Shown: positions 8,902-18,113, counted from the first letter of the stretch. The stretch: 64,000 nt of DNA from Streptomyces sp. NBC_00259 (GCF_036181745.1 NZ_CP108080.1:5893501-5957500), one strand, 5' to 3'. Translations and numbers: made by a program. Notes: generated by a model from the letters alone, not told the origin.

Positions 8902-10014
8902 TTGAGCAGTCCGCAGATCCCCGTCATCGTCCTCGCGGGCTTTCTGGGATCCGGCAAGACGACCTTGCTCAACCATCTGCTGCGCGCGAGCCGCGGGACC
9001 AGGATCGGCGCGATCGTCAATGACTTCGGGTCCATCGAGATCGACGCCATGACCGTGGCCGGCCAGCTCGGCGACTCCACGGTGTCCCTCGGCAACGGCT
9101 GTCTGTGCTGTGCCGTCGACGCGAGCGAGCTGGACGTCTTCCTGGACAAGCTCACCCGGCCCGCCGCCCGCCTCGATGTGATCGTCATCGAGGCGAGCGG
9201 TCTCGCCGAGCCGCAGGAACTCGTCCGGATGCTCCTGGCCAGCGAGAACGAGCGGATCGTGTACGGCGGGCTCGTCGAGGTCGTCGACGCGGCCGAGTTC
9301 GACGCGACACGGGAACGGCACCCCGAGATCGAGCGGCACCTCGGCATCGCCGATCTGATCGTGCTCAACAAGACGGACCGCGTCGGCGATCCGGCGCGGG
9401 AGCGGCTCAGGGAGCGGATCACGGGCCTCGCCGACGGCGCCGCCGTGATCCCGGCGGCGTACGGGCGTATCGATCCCGAGGTGCTCTTCGAATGCCGTCC
9501 GCGCGGCGAGCGCGTGGGCCAGCTGTCCTTCGAGGACCTCCACGAGGAGGACGGCGAGGACTGCGAGGCCGGCGAGGACTGCGGAAGCGGTGACGACTGC
9601 GGGGGCGGTCACCACGATCATCTGCACGCCGCCTACGAGACCGTCTCGTTCACGGCCGCCGAGCCCCTCCACCCGCGCAGGCTGCTCGACTTCCTCGACT
9701 CACGGCCCGAAGGGCTCTACCGGATCAAGGGGTTCGCCGACTTCGGGGACGCCGACCCCGTCCATCGCTATGCGGTGCACGCCGTCGGCCGGTTCCTGCG
9801 CTTCTACCCGGAACCGTGGCCGGCGGACAGCACCGAGCGGCAGTCCCAACTCGTGCTGATCGGCTCGGGCACCGACTCCGGAGCCCTGCTGAAGCAACTG
9901 GACGCCGCAAGGGTCACCGGCCCGCAGGACGCCCCGGAAGAGCACAGCATGTGGGGCATCCTGCGGTTCGTACCCGAGCGGCCGGACGCCCCGACGGAGC
10001 AGCCCTGGGAGTGA
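8902..10014 (+). CDS. COG0523 (CobW/ZNG1-like) metal-chaperone GTPase
   Basis: A 370-residue G3E-family GTPase. It shows a Walker A motif at residues 13-21 (GFLGSGKTT), the CLCC metal-binding motif near residue 73, an EASGLAEP switch segment, an NKTD guanine-specificity motif and a C-terminal CobW_C domain that includes WGILRFVPERPD. An acidic Cys/His run (about residues 215-240, ending GGGHHDHLHA) is a further metal-binding stretch. The family inserts or delivers zinc, cobalt or nickel; zinc is most likely for this subgroup. The start is an unusual TTG at 8902 preceded by caggag, because no ATG or GTG lies between it and the P-loop. It is convergent with parC, 38 bases apart. Confidence 0.85.
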   Translation: MSSPQIPVIVLAGFLGSGKTTLLNHLLRASRGTRIGAIVNDFGSIEIDAMTVAGQLGDSTVSLGNGCLCCAVDASELDVFLDKLTRPAARLDVIVIEASGLAEPQELVRMLLASENERIVYGGLVEVVDAAEFDATRERHPEIERHLGIADLIVLNKTDRVGDPARERLRERITGLADGAAVIPAAYGRIDPEVLFECRPRGERVGQLSFEDLHEEDGEDCEAGEDCGSGDDCGGGHHDHLHAAYETVSFTAAEPLHPRRLLDFLDSRPEGLYRIKGFADFGDADPVHRYAVHAVGRFLRFYPEPWPADSTERQSQLVLIGSGTDSGALLKQLDAARVTGPQDAPEEHSMWGILRFVPERPDAPTEQPWE

Positions 10015-10052
10015 ACCCGGGCCGCCCCGCGGCGTCACGGCACTCGCCGTCC

Positions 10053-12503
10053 CTACGACGCCGGGCCCGCCAGCGCCGCGACCGGCTTCGTCAGCGGCGC
10101 GCCGGAACCGTCCCGTCGGGGATCGATCTCCGGCAGCTCGGTCGGTGAGCCGTTCTTCTGCGCCGCACGCGCCGGAGCCGCACCGGCCCAGGCCAGCACC
10201 AGCACGTCCTCGCCCTTGAGGAACCGCTGGCAGCGCACGCCGCCGGTCGCCCGGCCCTTGCGCGGGTACTGGTCGAACGGCGTCAGCTTCGCCGTCGTCA
10301 CCGAGTCGTCGAGGGCACCGGTCGAGCCCGCGGCCGTGAAGACCACCGCGTCCGCCGCCGGGTCCACCGCCGAGAACGCGACCACCTCGACGCCCTCCGC
10401 GAGCTTGATGCCCGCCATGCCGCCGGCCGCCCGGCCCTGCGGCCTGACCTGGGAGGCCTGGAAGCGCAGCAGCTGGGCGTCGGAGGAGATGAAGACCAGG
10501 TCCTCCTCGCCCGTGCGCAGCTCGGCGCCGCCGACGATCCTGTCGCCCTCGCGGAGCGCGATGACCTCCAGCTCCTCCTTGTTGGCCGGATAGTCCGGCA
10601 CGACCCGCTTGACCACGCCCTGGAGCGTGCCGAGCGCGAGCCCGGGGGAGGCCTCGTCGAGCGTGGTGAGACAGACGACCGTCTCCTCGCCCTCCAGCGA
10701 CAGGAACTCGGAGACCTGCGCCCCGCCCGACAGACTCGGCGCGTGGGCACTCTCCGGAAGCTGCGGAAGGTCGATCACCGCCAGCCGCAGCAGCCGGCCG
10801 GCCGAGGTGACCACACCCACGTCGCCACGCGCCGTCGCCGGCACGGCGGACACGATCACATCGTGCTTGGCGCGCCGGTCGCCGTCGTCCGGCAGCGGCT
10901 CACCGGTGACCGTACGGGCCAGCAGCCCCGTGGAGGACAGCAGCACCCGGCACGGGTCGTCCGCCACCTGCAGGGACGCGGCGGGTGCCGGGGTGCCCGC
11001 GGACTCCAGCAGGACCGTGCGCCGCTCGGTGCCGAACTTCTTGGCCACCGCGGCCAGTTCGGCGGAGACGAGCTTGCGCAGCTCCGTGTCGGACTCCAGG
11101 ATCCGGGTCAGCTCCGCGATCTCGGCGGTCAGCCTGTCCCGCTCGCTCTCCAGCTCGATCCGGTCGAACTTGGTGAGCCGGCGCAGCGGGGTGTCCAGGA
11201 TGTACTGCGTCTGGACCTCGCTGAGCGAGAAGTGCGCGATGAGGCGCTCCTTGGCCTGCGCCGAATTCTCGCTGGAGCGGATGAGGCGGATGACCTCGTC
11301 GATGTCGAGCAGCGCGACGAGCAGGCCCTCGACCAGATGCAGCCGGTCGCGCTTCTTCCCGCGCCGGAACTCGCTGCGGCGCCGCACGACCTCGAAGCGG
11401 TGGTCGAGATAGACCTCCAGCAGCTCCTTGAGGCCCAGCGTCAGGGGCTGGCCGTCGACCAGCGCCACGTTGTTGATGCCGAAGGACTCCTCCATCGGCG
11501 TCAGCTTGTAGAGCTGCTCCAGCACGGCCTCGGGGATGAAGCCGTTCTTGATCTCGATGACCAGGCGCAGACCGTGCGCACGGTCGGTGAGGTCCTTGAC
11601 GTCGGCGATGCCCTGGAGCTTCTTCTGGCCGACCAGGTCCTTGATCTTCGCGATCACCTTCTCCGGGCCGACGGTGAAGGGCAGTTCGGTGACGACGAGG
11701 CCCTTGCGGCGGGCCGTCACGTCCTCCACCGTCACCGTCGCGCGGATCTTGAACGTGCCGCGGCCGGTCTCGTAGGCGTCCTTGATCCCGGCGAGGCCGA
11801 CGATCCGGCCGCCGGTCGGCAGATCGGGACCGGGAACGAAGCGCATCAGCGTCTCGAGATCGGCACCCGGGTGCTTGATCAGATGGCGGGCTGCGGCGAC
11901 GACCTCGCCCAGGTTGTGCGGCGGCATGTTGGTCGCCATGCCGACGGCGATCCCCGAGGCGCCGTTGACGAGCAGATTCGGGAAGGCCGCGGGCAGCGCG
12001 ACGGGCTCCCGCTCCTGACCGTCGTAGTTCGGCGAGAAGTCGACCGTGTCCTCGTCGATGGACTCGGTCATCAGGCTCGTCGCGTCGGCCATCCGGCACT
12101 CGGTGTAACGCATCGCGGCCGGAGGGTCGTCATTGCCGAGCGAACCGAAGTTGCCATGGCCGTCGACCAGCGGCAGCCGCATGGAGAAGGGCTGGGCCAT
12201 GCGCACCAGCGCGTCGTAGATCGACGCGTCGCCGTGCGGGTGGAGCTTGCCCATGACCTCGCCGACGACCCGGGCGCACTTCACATAGCCGCGGTCGGGG
12301 CGCAGCCCCATCTCGTTCATCTGGTACACGATCCGGCGGTGCACCGGCTTCATGCCGTCCCGGGCGTCCGGCAGGGCCCGGGAGTAGATCACCGAGTACG
12401 CGTACTCGAGGAAGGAGCCCTGCATTTCGTCCACGACGTCGATGTCGAGGATCTTCTCCTCGAAGTCGTCGGGCGGCGGCGTCTTCGTGCTGCGGCGGGC
12501 CAT
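10053..12503 (-). CDS. parC: DNA topoisomerase IV subunit A
   Basis: An 816-residue type IIA topoisomerase A subunit that, with ParE, decatenates daughter chromosomes. The breakage-reunion domain is intact: VHRRIVYQMNEMGLRPDRGY, then HPHGDASIYDALVRMAQPF, with the catalytic tyrosine Tyr133 in AAMRYTE. A six-bladed C-terminal wrapping domain follows. It lacks the canonical GyrA box QRRGGKG and has the weaker QYPRKGRATGGVR instead, which favours topoisomerase IV over gyrase. The ATG at 12503 (MARRSTK) gives the normal N-terminus; the reading frame stays open further upstream but without homology. The partner parE gene is outside the window. Confidence 0.92.
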   Translation of the reverse strand: MARRSTKTPPPDDFEEKILDIDVVDEMQGSFLEYAYSVIYSRALPDARDGMKPVHRRIVYQMNEMGLRPDRGYVKCARVVGEVMGKLHPHGDASIYDALVRMAQPFSMRLPLVDGHGNFGSLGNDDPPAAMRYTECRMADATSLMTESIDEDTVDFSPNYDGQEREPVALPAAFPNLLVNGASGIAVGMATNMPPHNLGEVVAAARHLIKHPGADLETLMRFVPGPDLPTGGRIVGLAGIKDAYETGRGTFKIRATVTVEDVTARRKGLVVTELPFTVGPEKVIAKIKDLVGQKKLQGIADVKDLTDRAHGLRLVIEIKNGFIPEAVLEQLYKLTPMEESFGINNVALVDGQPLTLGLKELLEVYLDHRFEVVRRRSEFRRGKKRDRLHLVEGLLVALLDIDEVIRLIRSSENSAQAKERLIAHFSLSEVQTQYILDTPLRRLTKFDRIELESERDRLTAEIAELTRILESDTELRKLVSAELAAVAKKFGTERRTVLLESAGTPAPAASLQVADDPCRVLLSSTGLLARTVTGEPLPDDGDRRAKHDVIVSAVPATARGDVGVVTSAGRLLRLAVIDLPQLPESAHAPSLSGGAQVSEFLSLEGEETVVCLTTLDEASPGLALGTLQGVVKRVVPDYPANKEELEVIALREGDRIVGGAELRTGEEDLVFISSDAQLLRFQASQVRPQGRAAGGMAGIKLAEGVEVVAFSAVDPAADAVVFTAAGSTGALDDSVTTAKLTPFDQYPRKGRATGGVRCQRFLKGEDVLVLAWAGAAPARAAQKNGSPTELPEIDPRRDGSGAPLTKPVAALAGPAS

Positions 12504-12689
12504 CGCTGCTGCGGCTCCTTCACCAACATGAACCATGAACGGGATCTGACGCCGACCATTGTGGACCGTCCCACTGACAAGACCGACCGCGACCCGGAAC
12601 AGCGGGTGGAACCGCCGGGAACCTCGCCGGGTCCCCGCACGCTTTGCATACAGTGGCAGGACATCCTGCAACGCGATCGAAGGGACTAC

Positions 12690-14048
12690 ATGCCCATGGG
12701 TCACACGGCCACAGCCCAGGCCGGCTCCGGCGGCCTGACAGCGACCGAGCACCGGCTGGCCAACGGCCTCCGTGTGGTGCTGTCCGAGGACCACCTGACC
12801 CCGGTCGCCGCGGTCTGCCTCTGGTACGACGTCGGCTCACGCCACGAGGTCAAGGGCCGTACCGGCCTGGCTCACCTTTTCGAGCACCTCATGTTCCAGG
12901 GCTCCGCGCAGGTACCGGGCAACGGCCATTTCGAGCTGGTGCAGGGCGCGGGCGGCTCGCTCAACGGCACCACCAGTTTCGAGCGCACCAACTACTTCGA
13001 GACCATGCCCGCGCACCAGCTGGAGCTCGCGCTCTGGCTGGAGGCCGACCGCATGGGCTCGCTGCTGACCGCGCTGGACGACGAGTCCATGGAGAACCAG
13101 CGGGACGTCGTCAAGAACGAGCGCCGCCAGCGCTACGACAACGTTCCCTACGGCACGGCCTTCGAGAAGCTGACCGCCCTCGCCTACCCGGAGGGCCACC
13201 CCTACCACCACACCCCGATCGGCTCGATGTCCGATCTGGACGCGGCGACCCTGGAGGACGCGCGGAACTTCTTCCGCACGTACTACGCGCCGAACAACGC
13301 GGTGCTGTCGGTCGTCGGCGACATCGACCCGCAGCAGACCCTCGCCTGGATCGAGAAGTATTTCGGATCCATCCCCATGCACGACGGCAAGCAGCCCCCG
13401 CGCGACGGGTCCCTGCCCGACGTCATCGGGGAGCAGCTGCGCGAGGTCGTGGAGGAGGAGGTCCCGGCCCGCGCGCTGATGGCCGCCTACCGGCTGCCGC
13501 ACGACGGAAGCCGCGAATGCGACGCGGCCGACCTGGCGCTGACCGTCCTCGGCGGCGGCGAGTCGTCCCGGCTGCACAACCGTCTGGTGCGCCACGACCG
13601 TACGGCCGTCGCCGCGGGCTTCGGATTGCTGCGCCTCGCCGGCGCGCCCTCGCTCGGCTGGCTGGACGTGAAGACGTCCGCGGGTGTCGAGGTGCCGGAC
13701 ATCGAGGCCGCCGTCGACGACGAGCTGGCCCGGTTCGCCGCCGAGGGTCCCACGGCCGAGGAGATGGAGCGGGCGCAGGCTCAGCTGGAGCGCGAATGGC
13801 TGGACCGGCTCGGCACGGTCGCGGGCCGCGCCGACGAACTGTGCCGGTACGCCGTGCTGTTCGGCGACCCCCAGCTGGCGCTCAGCGCCGTCGGGCGGGT
13901 GCTCGACATCACCGCCGAGGAGGTGCAGGCGGTCGCCAAGGCCCGGCTGCGCCCGGACAACAGGGCGGTGCTGGTCTACGAGCCCGTCGCGGCCGAGGAC
14001 GCCGAGGACGCCGAGGACAACGACGACGCAGAGGGGGCGGACCAGTGA
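12690..14048 (+). CDS. M16-family zinc metallopeptidase, catalytic subunit
   Basis: A 452-residue M16B peptidase related to mitochondrial processing peptidase beta. The inverted zinc motif HxxEH is present at residues 62-66 (HLFEH), with the third ligand Glu144 in RDVVKNE. The second half carries the usual inactive repeat domain. The C-terminus is an acidic run of Glu/Asp/Ala. The ATG at 12690 follows gaaggg; the frame is open for 2 kb upstream on the antisense of parC but that part has no homology. The stop codon overlaps the GTG of the next gene, which encodes a second M16 protein, so the two should be made in equal amounts and assemble as a heterodimer. Confidence 0.92.
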   Translation: MPMGHTATAQAGSGGLTATEHRLANGLRVVLSEDHLTPVAAVCLWYDVGSRHEVKGRTGLAHLFEHLMFQGSAQVPGNGHFELVQGAGGSLNGTTSFERTNYFETMPAHQLELALWLEADRMGSLLTALDDESMENQRDVVKNERRQRYDNVPYGTAFEKLTALAYPEGHPYHHTPIGSMSDLDAATLEDARNFFRTYYAPNNAVLSVVGDIDPQQTLAWIEKYFGSIPMHDGKQPPRDGSLPDVIGEQLREVVEEEVPARALMAAYRLPHDGSRECDAADLALTVLGGGESSRLHNRLVRHDRTAVAAGFGLLRLAGAPSLGWLDVKTSAGVEVPDIEAAVDDELARFAAEGPTAEEMERAQAQLEREWLDRLGTVAGRADELCRYAVLFGDPQLALSAVGRVLDITAEEVQAVAKARLRPDNRAVLVYEPVAAEDAEDAEDNDDAEGADQ

Positions 14049-15448
14049 CCGACGCTGCCGTGACCATGGACTTCCATCCGCAGCCGCAGGCCGGCGAGGC
14101 CAAGCCGTGGGCCTTCCCCGCCCCCGAGCGCGGCACGCTCGACAACGGGCTGACCGTGCTGCGCTGCCACCGCCCCGGCCAGCAGGTCGTGGCCGTCGAG
14201 ATCTTCCTCGACGCCCCGCTGGACGCCGAGCCCGAGGGCCTGGACGGCGTCGCCACGATCATGGCGCGGGCGCTGTCCGAGGGCACCGACAAGCACACGG
14301 CGGAGGAGTTCGCGGCCGAGCTGGAGCGCTGCGGCGCCACGCTCGACGCGCACGCCGACCACCCGGGCGTCCGGATCTCCCTGGAGGTGCCGGTCTCCCG
14401 GCTCACGAAGGCCCTCGGTCTGCTCGCCGAGGCGCTGCGCGCCCCGCTGTTCGCCGACAGCGAGGTCGAGCGGCTCGTACGGAACCGGCTGGACGAGATC
14501 CCGCACGAGACGGCCAATCCGGCCCGCCGCGCCGCCAAGGAACTCTCCAGGCAGCTGTTCCCCGCCTCCTCCCGGATGTCCCGGCCCCGCCAGGGCTCGG
14601 AGGAGACCGTGGAGCGCATCGACTCCGCGGCCGTACGGGCCTTCTACGAGGCGCACGTCCGGCCCGCCACGGCCACCGCCGTGATCGTCGGCGACCTCGC
14701 GGGTGTCGATGTGGACGCCGTGCTGGCCGACACGCTCGGCGGCTGGACCGGTGACACGGCCGAGAGCCGTCCGATGCCGCCGATCACCGCCGACGACAGG
14801 GGCCGGGTCGTCATCGTCGACCGCCCCGGCGCGGTCCAGACGCAACTGCTGATCGGCCGGATCGGCCCCGACCGGCACGACCGGGTCTGGGCGGCCCAGG
14901 TCCTCGGCACGTACTGCCTCGGCGGCACGCTCACCTCCCGTCTGGACCGCGTCCTGCGCGAGGAGAAGGGCTACACGTACGGTGTGCGGGCCTTCGGGCA
15001 GGTGCTGCGCTCCGCCGCGCCCTCGTCCCCGGGCGGGGCCACCGGTGCGTCGATGCTCGCGATCAGCGGCTCGGTCGACACCCCGAACACCGGCCCCGCG
15101 CTCGACGACCTCTGGAAGGTGCTGCGCACCCTCGCCGCGGAGGGTCTGACCGACGCGGAGCGCGATGTGGCCGTGCAGAACCTGGTGGGTGTGGCCCCGC
15201 TGAAGTACGAGACGGCGGCGTCCGTGGCGGGCACGCTGGCCGACCAGGTCGAGCAGGACCTCCCGGACGACTTCCAGGCCCAGATGTACGCGCGGCTGGC
15301 CGAGACCGGCACGGTCGAGGCGACCGCCGCGGCCGTCAACGCCTTCCCGGTGGACCGGCTCGTCACCGTCCTCGTCGGGGACGCCGCGCTGATCGAGGAG
15401 CCCGTCCGGGCCCTCGGCATCGGTGAAGTGACCGTTGTCACTGGCTGA
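14045..15448 (+). CDS. M16-family peptidase-like subunit lacking the zinc motif
   Basis: A 467-residue M16 homologue that begins four bases inside the previous gene (GTGA overlap). At the place where the catalytic subunit has HLFEH, this protein reads VATIMARALSEGT, so the zinc ligands are gone. The substrate-binding R/Y pair region near the C-terminal half is present (GYTYGVRAFGQV). This is the arrangement of two-subunit M16 proteases, where a non-catalytic partner shapes the peptide chamber. The pair is cytoplasmic by sequence: no signal peptide or membrane segment. Confidence 0.88.
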   Translation: MTDAAVTMDFHPQPQAGEAKPWAFPAPERGTLDNGLTVLRCHRPGQQVVAVEIFLDAPLDAEPEGLDGVATIMARALSEGTDKHTAEEFAAELERCGATLDAHADHPGVRISLEVPVSRLTKALGLLAEALRAPLFADSEVERLVRNRLDEIPHETANPARRAAKELSRQLFPASSRMSRPRQGSEETVERIDSAAVRAFYEAHVRPATATAVIVGDLAGVDVDAVLADTLGGWTGDTAESRPMPPITADDRGRVVIVDRPGAVQTQLLIGRIGPDRHDRVWAAQVLGTYCLGGTLTSRLDRVLREEKGYTYGVRAFGQVLRSAAPSSPGGATGASMLAISGSVDTPNTGPALDDLWKVLRTLAAEGLTDAERDVAVQNLVGVAPLKYETAASVAGTLADQVEQDLPDDFQAQMYARLAETGTVEATAAAVNAFPVDRLVTVLVGDAALIEEPVRALGIGEVTVVTG

Positions 15449-15534
15449 TTGACCGTTCCGGACGCCGACCGGACATCCACCGGGCCTCGCCCGGCGTCCG
15501 GCCGGACATCCCCCGGACGCCGGGTTGGACCGCA

Positions 15535-15567
15535 GAAGGCCCCGTTGGCCCCGCCAACGGGGCCTTC
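15535..15567 (+). terminator. Terminator after the M16 peptidase pair
   Basis: Perfect 14-base stem gaaggccccgttgg / ccaacggggccttc with a five-base loop, about 90 bases after the second peptidase stop. Confidence 0.8.
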
Positions 15568-15717
15568 TCGTATGTCCGTTTTGTTGGGGAGGAGATGTGT
15601 CTGCCCTGTGGCGTGCACTACAAATACCGGTGTCTGTTTGGTGATTGCGCGAAGATCGGCTTAGCGTCTTCTGCGCTGTCCGCAAGTTGCACTCGCCGCA
15701 CCCGCGGCATCGGACAG

Positions 15718-15870
15718 CCATCGCCGAGTCCCCGTCGGGCGTGAGCCTGGGGAGCCGGGGACCCACATGTCCCCCTGGGGTGAATCGGACGCCTTCGCAC
15801 CCGTGCGGAGGGGCCCGTAGGAGACCTTCCTGCTCCGAACCCGTCAGCTAACCCGGTAGGCGAGAAGGAA
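15718..15870 (+). promoter_or_regulatory. ydaO-type cyclic di-AMP riboswitch controlling the M23 peptidase
   Basis: The leader carries the conserved blocks of the ydaO family in order: tcgccgagtcc near 15721, ctggggagccggggaccca (15748-15766), ctggggtgaatcgg (15775-15788), the purine/C block gtaggagaccttcc near 15817, and cgaacccgtcagctaacccg (15837-15856) closing with ggtaggcg. ydaO elements sense cyclic di-AMP, and in Streptomyces they precede cell-wall hydrolase genes such as rpfA. Here the element ends about 20 bases before the start of a secreted M23 endopeptidase. High cyclic di-AMP would be expected to switch expression off. Boundaries are approximate. Confidence 0.87.
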
Positions 15871-15889
15871 GGAAAGGATCAGCCACTAC

Positions 15890-16663
15890 ATGGCGTTCAC
15901 CCGTGCCACCGGGAAGCATCGTGGTCCGAGCCGTCTGTCGCGCAGGAGCGCGGGCGTCGCCTCCGTCGCCGCCATCGCGACCACCGGCGTCATCGGCACC
16001 CTCGCCTCCCCGGCGCTCGCCGCCGAGGCGGACATCCGCCCCGTGGAGGACACCGGCCTGACCCAGGCCATCGTCGCCAGTGACTCGCTCGCCGACCAGA
16101 TCGGCGCCCAGGCCGACGCCCAGCAGCAGGAGGCCGCCCTGGCCGCCGAGCAGGCGCGGGCCGAGGCCGAGGCCAAGCGCAAGGCGGAGGTCCGCGTCAA
16201 GGAGGCCCGCGAGGCCCGTGAGCGCGCCGCCCGCGAGGCCGAGCGCAAGCGCCTGCTGACCTACACGCTCCCGGTCGCCGGCTCCTACGTCAGCACCAGC
16301 TACCACGCCGGCGGCGGACAGTGGTCCTCCGGCAGCCACACCGGGATCGACTTCCACGCCGCCTCCGGCACCAAGGTCGTCGCCGTCGGCATGGGCACGG
16401 TCGTCGAGGCCGGCTGGGGTGGCGCGTACGGCAACAACGTCGTCATCCGGATGCACGACGGCACGTACACCCAGTACGGTCACCTCTCCTCGATCAGCGT
16501 CTCGGTCGGCCAGAGCGTCACCCCGGGTCAGCAGATCGGCCGCTCCGGGTCGACCGGCAACTCGTCCGGCCCGCACCTCCACTTCGAGGCCAGGACCGGC
16601 GCCGACTACGGCTCGGACATCGACCCGATCGCCTATCTGCGTGCGCACGGCGTCGCGGTCTGA
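15890..16663 (+). CDS. Secreted M23 (LytM-like) peptidoglycan endopeptidase
   Basis: A 257-residue secreted protein. A signal peptide ends near residue 44 (ASPALA-A). A charged Ala/Glu/Arg-rich helix, probably coiled coil, covers about residues 65-120. The M23 lysostaphin-like domain follows, with zinc ligands in HTGIDF and HLHFE. It should cut peptide cross-links in peptidoglycan during growth or spore germination. The long leader contains a ydaO riboswitch, tying its expression to cyclic di-AMP. The start at 15890 follows gaaaggatc. A strong hairpin follows the stop. Confidence 0.92.
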   Translation: MAFTRATGKHRGPSRLSRRSAGVASVAAIATTGVIGTLASPALAAEADIRPVEDTGLTQAIVASDSLADQIGAQADAQQQEAALAAEQARAEAEAKRKAEVRVKEAREARERAAREAERKRLLTYTLPVAGSYVSTSYHAGGGQWSSGSHTGIDFHAASGTKVVAVGMGTVVEAGWGGAYGNNVVIRMHDGTYTQYGHLSSISVSVGQSVTPGQQIGRSGSTGNSSGPHLHFEARTGADYGSDIDPIAYLRAHGVAV

Positions 16664-16678
16664 CCTTCCGCTTCCGTC

Positions 16679-16713
16679 AAGGCCCCGGTTCGGTTCCTCC
16701 GAGCCGGGGCCTT
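16679..16713 (+). terminator. Terminator after the M23 peptidase gene
   Basis: A 15-base stem aaggccccggttcgg / ccgagccggggcctt (perfect apart from one G-T pair near the loop) begins 16 bases after the stop codon. Confidence 0.82.
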
Positions 16714-16841
16714 CGGCGTATTCCGGCCAAAAGATATCCGCGGATTCCTCCGGGCCTTCGGAAAATCACGCCACCTGGAATAGAGTCACGGAACAGGCGT
16801 CGCTCGACTGGGTTTCGCGGCGATTAAAGCGGAGGTTCGGT

Positions 16842-17519
16842 ATGCGCATTCCCGCCCGCTCGGTGTGCACGGCGATCCGCGACGACATCGTCTCCGGTGC
16901 CTTCGAGCGCGGCAGCCGGCTCACCGAGGAGCAGTTGGCGCGCCGCTACGGCGTCTCGCGCGTCCCGGTCCGCGAGGCACTGCGCACCCTGGAGTCGGAG
17001 GGCTTCGTCGTCACCCGCAGGCACGCCGGCGCGTGTGTCGCCGAGCCCACCGAGCAGGAGGCCGCCGATCTGCTGGAGATCAGGCTGCTGCTGGAGCCGC
17101 TCGGCGCCGCGCGGGCCGCCCAGCGGCGTTCGGAGGCCCATCTCAAGGTGCTGCGTGGCCTGGTCAGGCTCGGCCAGGACCGGGCGCGGCGGGGGCAGGG
17201 CGATGATCTCCGCTCGCTCGGCGCATGGTTCCACGAGACGCTCGCGCAGGCCTGCGGAAGCCCGGGGCTCACCGCCCTGCTCACGCAGCTCCGCCACAAG
17301 ATCGCCTGGATGTACGCGGTCGAGCTGCCCGCCCGGCCCGTGGAGGCCTGGGCCGAGCACGGCGCGATCGTCGACGCGGTGGCGCGCGGTGACGCGGAGC
17401 GGGCGCGGGCCCTCACCGCCCTGCACGCCGAACGGACGACCGGTGCGCACCGGCTGCGGATTCCCGCCGGTGTGAGGTCCTCGCAACATTCCGTAAACAC
17501 GGCGGGCGGCCGCCTTTAA
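16842..17519 (+). CDS. GntR/FadR-family transcriptional regulator
   Basis: A 225-residue regulator. The winged helix-turn-helix occupies about residues 8-70 (VSRVPVREALRTLESEGFVV is diagnostic for GntR). A FadR/FCD-type all-helical effector domain follows, with the metal-binding-type pattern of histidines (AWFHETLAQ, AEHGAIVDAV, ALHAERT). FCD proteins usually bind small carboxylic acids. The ATG at 16842 has a good site, gcggagg. It is convergent with ptsH across a very strong hairpin. The regulon cannot be inferred. Confidence 0.88.
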   Translation: MRIPARSVCTAIRDDIVSGAFERGSRLTEEQLARRYGVSRVPVREALRTLESEGFVVTRRHAGACVAEPTEQEAADLLEIRLLLEPLGAARAAQRRSEAHLKVLRGLVRLGQDRARRGQGDDLRSLGAWFHETLAQACGSPGLTALLTQLRHKIAWMYAVELPARPVEAWAEHGAIVDAVARGDAERARALTALHAERTTGAHRLRIPAGVRSSQHSVNTAGGRL

Positions 17520-17607
17520 CGATGACGCCGTATACAAAGAGCGAGAGCAATTCCAGGGGCTGGTTTCGTGCTGCCCCCGAAAAGGCGCGCGTAAGGCGCG
17601 CGTATAA

Positions 17608-17655
17608 ACGGCGGAGCCGCGGCACCCGGAATTTCAGGTGCCGCGGCTCCGCCGT
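17608..17655. terminator. Bidirectional terminator between the GntR gene and ptsH
   Basis: A perfect 19-base stem (acggcggagccgcggcacc and its complement) with a ten-base AT-rich loop lies between two convergent genes, 13 bases after the ptsH stop. Confidence 0.88.
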
Positions 17656-17668
17656 GAATTCAGTGGGC

Positions 17669-17950
17669 TCAGACGGTCTCGGGAAGCTCCTCGAGACCCT
17701 CGGCGACGAGCTTCGCCAGACGGTCGAGGGCGACGTCCGCACCCTCGGCGTCCGACGCGAGCACGATCTCCTCGCCACCCTGGGCGCCCAGGCCGAGCAC
17801 CGCGAGCATGGAGGCGGCGTTGACCGGGGTACCGTCGGCCTTGGCGATCGTCACGGGAACGCCGGAGGCCGTGGCGGCACGAACGAAGATGGACGCGGGG
17901 CGGGCGTGCAGGCCCTCGGCCCAGCCGACATTGACGCGGCGCTCAGCCAT
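17669..17950 (-). CDS. ptsH: Phosphocarrier protein HPr of the PTS
   Basis: A 93-residue HPr. It accepts phosphate from enzyme I on His15 (GLHARPAS) and passes it to sugar-specific IIA proteins. The regulatory-site region is NAASMLAVLGLGAQ with Ser47. The start MAERRVNVGW at 17950 gives the HPr length known in Streptomyces; a start 15 bases earlier (MKGTT) lacks support. Upstream lies a near-consensus DasR operator, so expression should respond to N-acetylglucosamine/glucosamine-6-phosphate. Genes for enzyme I and the IIA/IIB/IIC proteins are not in this window, which is normal for Streptomyces. Confidence 0.95.
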   Translation of the reverse strand: MAERRVNVGWAEGLHARPASIFVRAATASGVPVTIAKADGTPVNAASMLAVLGLGAQGGEEIVLASDAEGADVALDRLAKLVAEGLEELPETV

Positions 17951-17973
17951 GGTGGTGCCCTTCAAGTCTTAGC

Positions 17974-17989
17974 GGTTGTCTAGACCAGT
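17974..17989 (-). promoter_or_regulatory. DasR operator (dre site) upstream of ptsH
   Basis: On the minus strand the sequence is ACTGGTCTAGACAACC, matching the DasR consensus ACTGGTCTAGACCACT at about 13-14 of 16 positions, including the whole GGTCTAGAC core. It is 24-39 bases upstream of the ptsH start. DasR control of ptsH by such a site is established in S. coelicolor. Confidence 0.85.
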
Positions 17990-18113
17990 CTCTCATGTGT
18001 CGCGGAGTGCACTCCTACCGGCCTCCGGCCCGGGCGCGGGCGTCGATCGGCCCTCTCAGCCTGCCCCCGCCGACCGGGCTCCGCTACCGGTGTCCGAGCC
18101 GTACTCTTGCCCC

